Below, in pieces: positions 6,347-7,924 of a stretch of 7,924 nt of DNA; the first letter of the stretch is position 1; each line of letters starts with the position of its first letter. Both the position numbers and the translations under genes were made by a program. This DNA is from Mucilaginibacter sp. GTDB lineage: Bacteria; Bacteroidota; Bacteroidia; Sphingobacteriales; Sphingobacteriaceae. The stretch lies in assembly GCA_019235595.1 (NCBI GenBank), contig JAFAKI010000011.1, forward strand, positions 1-7,924, written 5' to 3'. The notes below the pieces were generated by a model, which was given only the letters and a program-made list of their open reading frames with translations, did not search any database and was not told the origin of the DNA.

Positions 6347-7120
6347 CTAGAATCTCATTGATACAGCCAGTCCCGGTGTTCCGTCCTGATAAGTTGGCAT
6401 GATGAACGTGCTTTTTTTCCCTGTCTTATCAGTATGGGTAAGCATATTGCGCAGATATGGATAAACCAAATACGCTGCTTTAGTAGACAGAATACCAAAC
6501 CCGGCACCTGCTACTGCATCGCTAAACCAATGCGCCCTGTTGTATATCCGGAACATGGCAGTAGTTGTGGCAAAACTATACCCAATAATTGAATAAATTG
6601 GCGACTTGTCGCCATACTCCTGGGCCATAAACTCTGCTAATGCAAAAGCAGCGGCACTATGCCCCGATGGGAACGACAAACGGTCGGAACCATCAGGCCG
6701 CCAACGATGGGTGGCACTTTTAATCGGGAGGGTTGATAAGCTTGTAAATGCGGCGGAAATGCCCAATAACGCAGTTCGATCAACAAACCTGTTTTTACCT
6801 TCAACCCCTATCAAATTCAGTCCATATACTGCTACTACCGGGCCGAACAAAAAATAACTTTCTGCTTTTGTATTGAATTCGGGGGCTATGTTATGAGCTT
6901 CCCCTTTGATGTAATAATCAAACTGGCGTATAGGGTGCACTTCAAACGATAAAGCACCATAAGTAATCAAACCGGCTGGTAAAATAAGCGCGTAAGCTTT
7001 GCTATGCAGATGCTTTACGGTATCAGGAATCTGGGTGATGTCTTTTTTTATGGAATCTATTACCTGGGAATTTGCTTTTAATGAAATAACGGCTAATAAA
7101 ACGATAAGGATCTTTTTCAC
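6347..7120 (-). CDS. PAP2-family membrane phosphatase, copy 2
   Basis: A second PAP2 superfamily phosphatase of 257 residues, well over half identical by eye to copy 1 downstream. The motifs are K134-x6-R141-P142, PSGH (151-154) and R191-x5-H197-x3-D201. A signal sequence (1-18, cut near NSQ) is followed by a soluble spacer with PDTVKHLHS and then several membrane segments. The tail MPTYQDGTPGLAVSMRF parallels that of copy 1. The start is GTG at 7118-7120: no in-frame ATG lies upstream before a stop codon, and the signal peptide MKKILIVLLAV begins directly there. The copies differ most in the signal sequence, the loop before the KTE-like segment at about 73-84, and the first motif, so the duplication is not recent and substrate preference may differ. 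It could be co-transcribed with copy 1; I see no terminator in the 98-base gap. A promoter box is not evident upstream. Confidence 0.88.
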   Translation of the reverse strand: MKKILIVLLAVISLKANSQVIDSIKKDITQIPDTVKHLHSKAYALILPAGLITYGALSFEVHPIRQFDYYIKGEAHNIAPEFNTKAESYFLFGPVVAVYGLNLIGVEGKNRFVDRTALLGISAAFTSLSTLPIKSATHRWRPDGSDRLSFPSGHSAAAFALAEFMAQEYGDKSPIYSIIGYSFATTTAMFRIYNRAHWFSDAVAGAGFGILSTKAAYLVYPYLRNMLTHTDKTGKKSTFIMPTYQDGTPGLAVSMRF

Positions 7121-7221
7121 GCTTGCTATTGCTTTAATTGTAAATATGGATTATTATTTAGGTAAAAATATTCGATATGGCGCAGCCTTTACTTATTTTG
7201 GAATAAACGTTACAATTAAAG

Positions 7222-7257
7222 TACACAATAACAGAAAAATAATCTGTTTATTGTGTA
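7222..7257. repeat. Strong intergenic hairpin upstream of PAP2 copy 2
   Basis: Arms 7222-7235 and 7243-7257 are complementary over 14 pairs with one bulged base and a 7-base loop (aaaataa). The stem is AT-rich. It lies 102 bases before the PAP2 copy 2 start and just downstream of the mutase terminator. On the minus strand no T-tract follows, so it is not an obvious terminator. It could be an operator palindrome or a second RNA end structure. Confidence 0.55.
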
Positions 7258-7271
7258 TAAAATATTTTTTT

Positions 7272-7303
7272 GTAAAAAAGCCACCTGCTTTTACAGATGG
7301 CTT
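7272..7303 (-). terminator. Rho-independent terminator of the phosphohexomutase gene
   Basis: On the minus strand a 10-pair stem (AAGCCATCTG with CAGGTGGCTT, one G-U pair) closes a six-base loop and runs into six Ts. It begins 24 bases after the mutase stop codon. The G-U pair is favourable only on the minus-strand RNA, which supports this direction. Confidence 0.85.
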
Positions 7304-7326
7304 ACAAATATTAATTTCTAGTTTAA

Positions 7327-7924
7327 TTATCCTAACAGAACAGCCTTTACTTTATCCAATATTTTGAACGCCTCTGCGGAGCCGGGAGCTTCAGCATACA
7401 CACGCAAAACCGGTTCTGTTCCCGATGGGCGCAACATCACCCAGCTTTCATCTTCAAAGAAGAATTTGTAGCCGTCCATGTCTTCTACACGGCTTACTTT
7501 CAAATCGCCAAAACTGGTGTATTTACCGCTTCTGCTATTGGCGATGATCTGCTGTTTTAACTCCTCAGTAACATGAAGGTCATAACGCTCAACAGCGAAT
7601 TTGCCAACCACGTCATATATTTCCTGTACCAGTTCGCTTAAAGAACGGCCCGATTTGGCAATAAATTCCCAAACGATCAAACCGATCCAGATACCATCGC
7701 GTTCAGGGATGTGTCCAACTACCGCAATACCGCCAGACTCTTCACCGCCAACCAGGAATGGATTACCTGAGTTAACGATCAGGTCGCAGATATATTTAAA
7801 GCCGATTTTGGTTACAATATTTTTCAATCCGTAAGCATCGCACAGCTTTTGTATTTTGCTGGTGCAGCTAAAGGTTGAATAAACGTCTCCGGTAAGTCCC
7901 TTTACTTTATGCATGTAGTGGATT
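7327..7924 (-). CDS. Phosphoglucomutase/phosphomannomutase family, C-terminal part (5' end outside window)
   Basis: This is the C-terminal part of an alpha-D-phosphohexomutase, which interconverts hexose 1- and 6-phosphates in the cytoplasm. The reading frame stays open to the window end, so the Met codon at 7914 is internal and about 199 residues are visible of a usual 450-580. The sugar-binding loop GGEESGG (bases 7729-7749) belongs to domain 3, followed by HIPERDGIW. The C-terminal domain 4 has the phosphate-binding loop RPSGTEP (bases 7411-7431). The phosphoserine and metal-binding loops of domains 1 and 2 lie outside. Whether it prefers glucose, mannose or amino sugars cannot be decided from this part. 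A clean intrinsic terminator follows, so it is not part of a PAP2 operon unless by read-through. Confidence 0.9.
   Translation of the reverse strand, partial: IHYMHKVKGLTGDVYSTFSCTSKIQKLCDAYGLKNIVTKIGFKYICDLIVNSGNPFLVGGEESGGIAVVGHIPERDGIWIGLIVWEFIAKSGRSLSELVQEIYDVVGKFAVERYDLHVTEELKQQIIANSRSGKYTSFGDLKVSRVEDMDGYKFFFEDESWVMLRPSGTEPVLRVYAEAPGSAEAFKILDKVKAVLLG

Noticed and set aside
7140..7200. Possible -7 box (TATTTTTA) upstream of PAP2 copy 2
   Set aside because: It lacks the final G and has no TTG at the -33 distance; in AT-rich DNA this is expected by chance.
6999..7367. Plus-strand open frame of 122 codons across the PAP2/mutase gap
   Set aside because: It is antisense to the PAP2 signal peptide and the mutase end, runs through the terminator and hairpin, and its translation is an arbitrary AT-rich sequence.
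7912..7914. ATG at 7914 as the start of the mutase gene
   Set aside because: The frame is open upstream to the window end (reads HYMHKVKG) and the protein would lack domains 1 and 2; it is an internal Met.

Overview
The window looks like chromosomal DNA from a member of the Bacteroidota, most likely the Sphingobacteriaceae (Pedobacter or Mucilaginibacter type). This is inferred from moderate GC, protein style, near absence of Shine-Dalgarno sites, and several TAnnTTTG (-7) promoter elements. It holds eight protein genes. I see no RNA genes, CRISPR arrays, insertion sequences or phage genes. Both end genes are incomplete, so the window may be a whole short contig.

Left part, minus strand: a broken GT39 (PMT/ArnT-type) membrane glycosyltransferase, preceded by an HD-phosphohydrolase-fold protein that has lost nearly all its metal-binding residues. 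The GT39 frame ends inside a 22-bp inverted copy of its own sequence, which looks like a fold-back at a contig end. Middle part, plus strand: an MJ1255-type cytoplasmic glycosyltransferase, a 61-residue protein of unknown role, and a two-gene operon. The operon encodes a NahK-like N-acetylhexosamine 1-kinase and a secreted DUF5077/DUF3472 protein. Right part, minus strand: two tandem, closely related PAP2 phosphatases and the C-terminal third to half of a phosphohexomutase that ends in a clear intrinsic terminator.

The common theme is sugar and lipid-carrier chemistry. The kinase would make sugar 1-phosphates, the mutase interconverts sugar 1- and 6-phosphates, the two glycosyltransferases consume activated sugars, and the PAP2 enzymes dephosphorylate lipids or lipid carriers at the membrane. 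That these genes act in one pathway is inference; only the kinase and the DUF3472 gene are clearly co-transcribed.

I do not see a clear-cut new defence or mobile system. The points most worth checking are the degenerate HD protein, the kinase plus DUF3472 pair, a 16-bp perfect inverted repeat bracketing the start codon of one PAP2 gene, and the terminal fold-back that truncates the GT39 gene.
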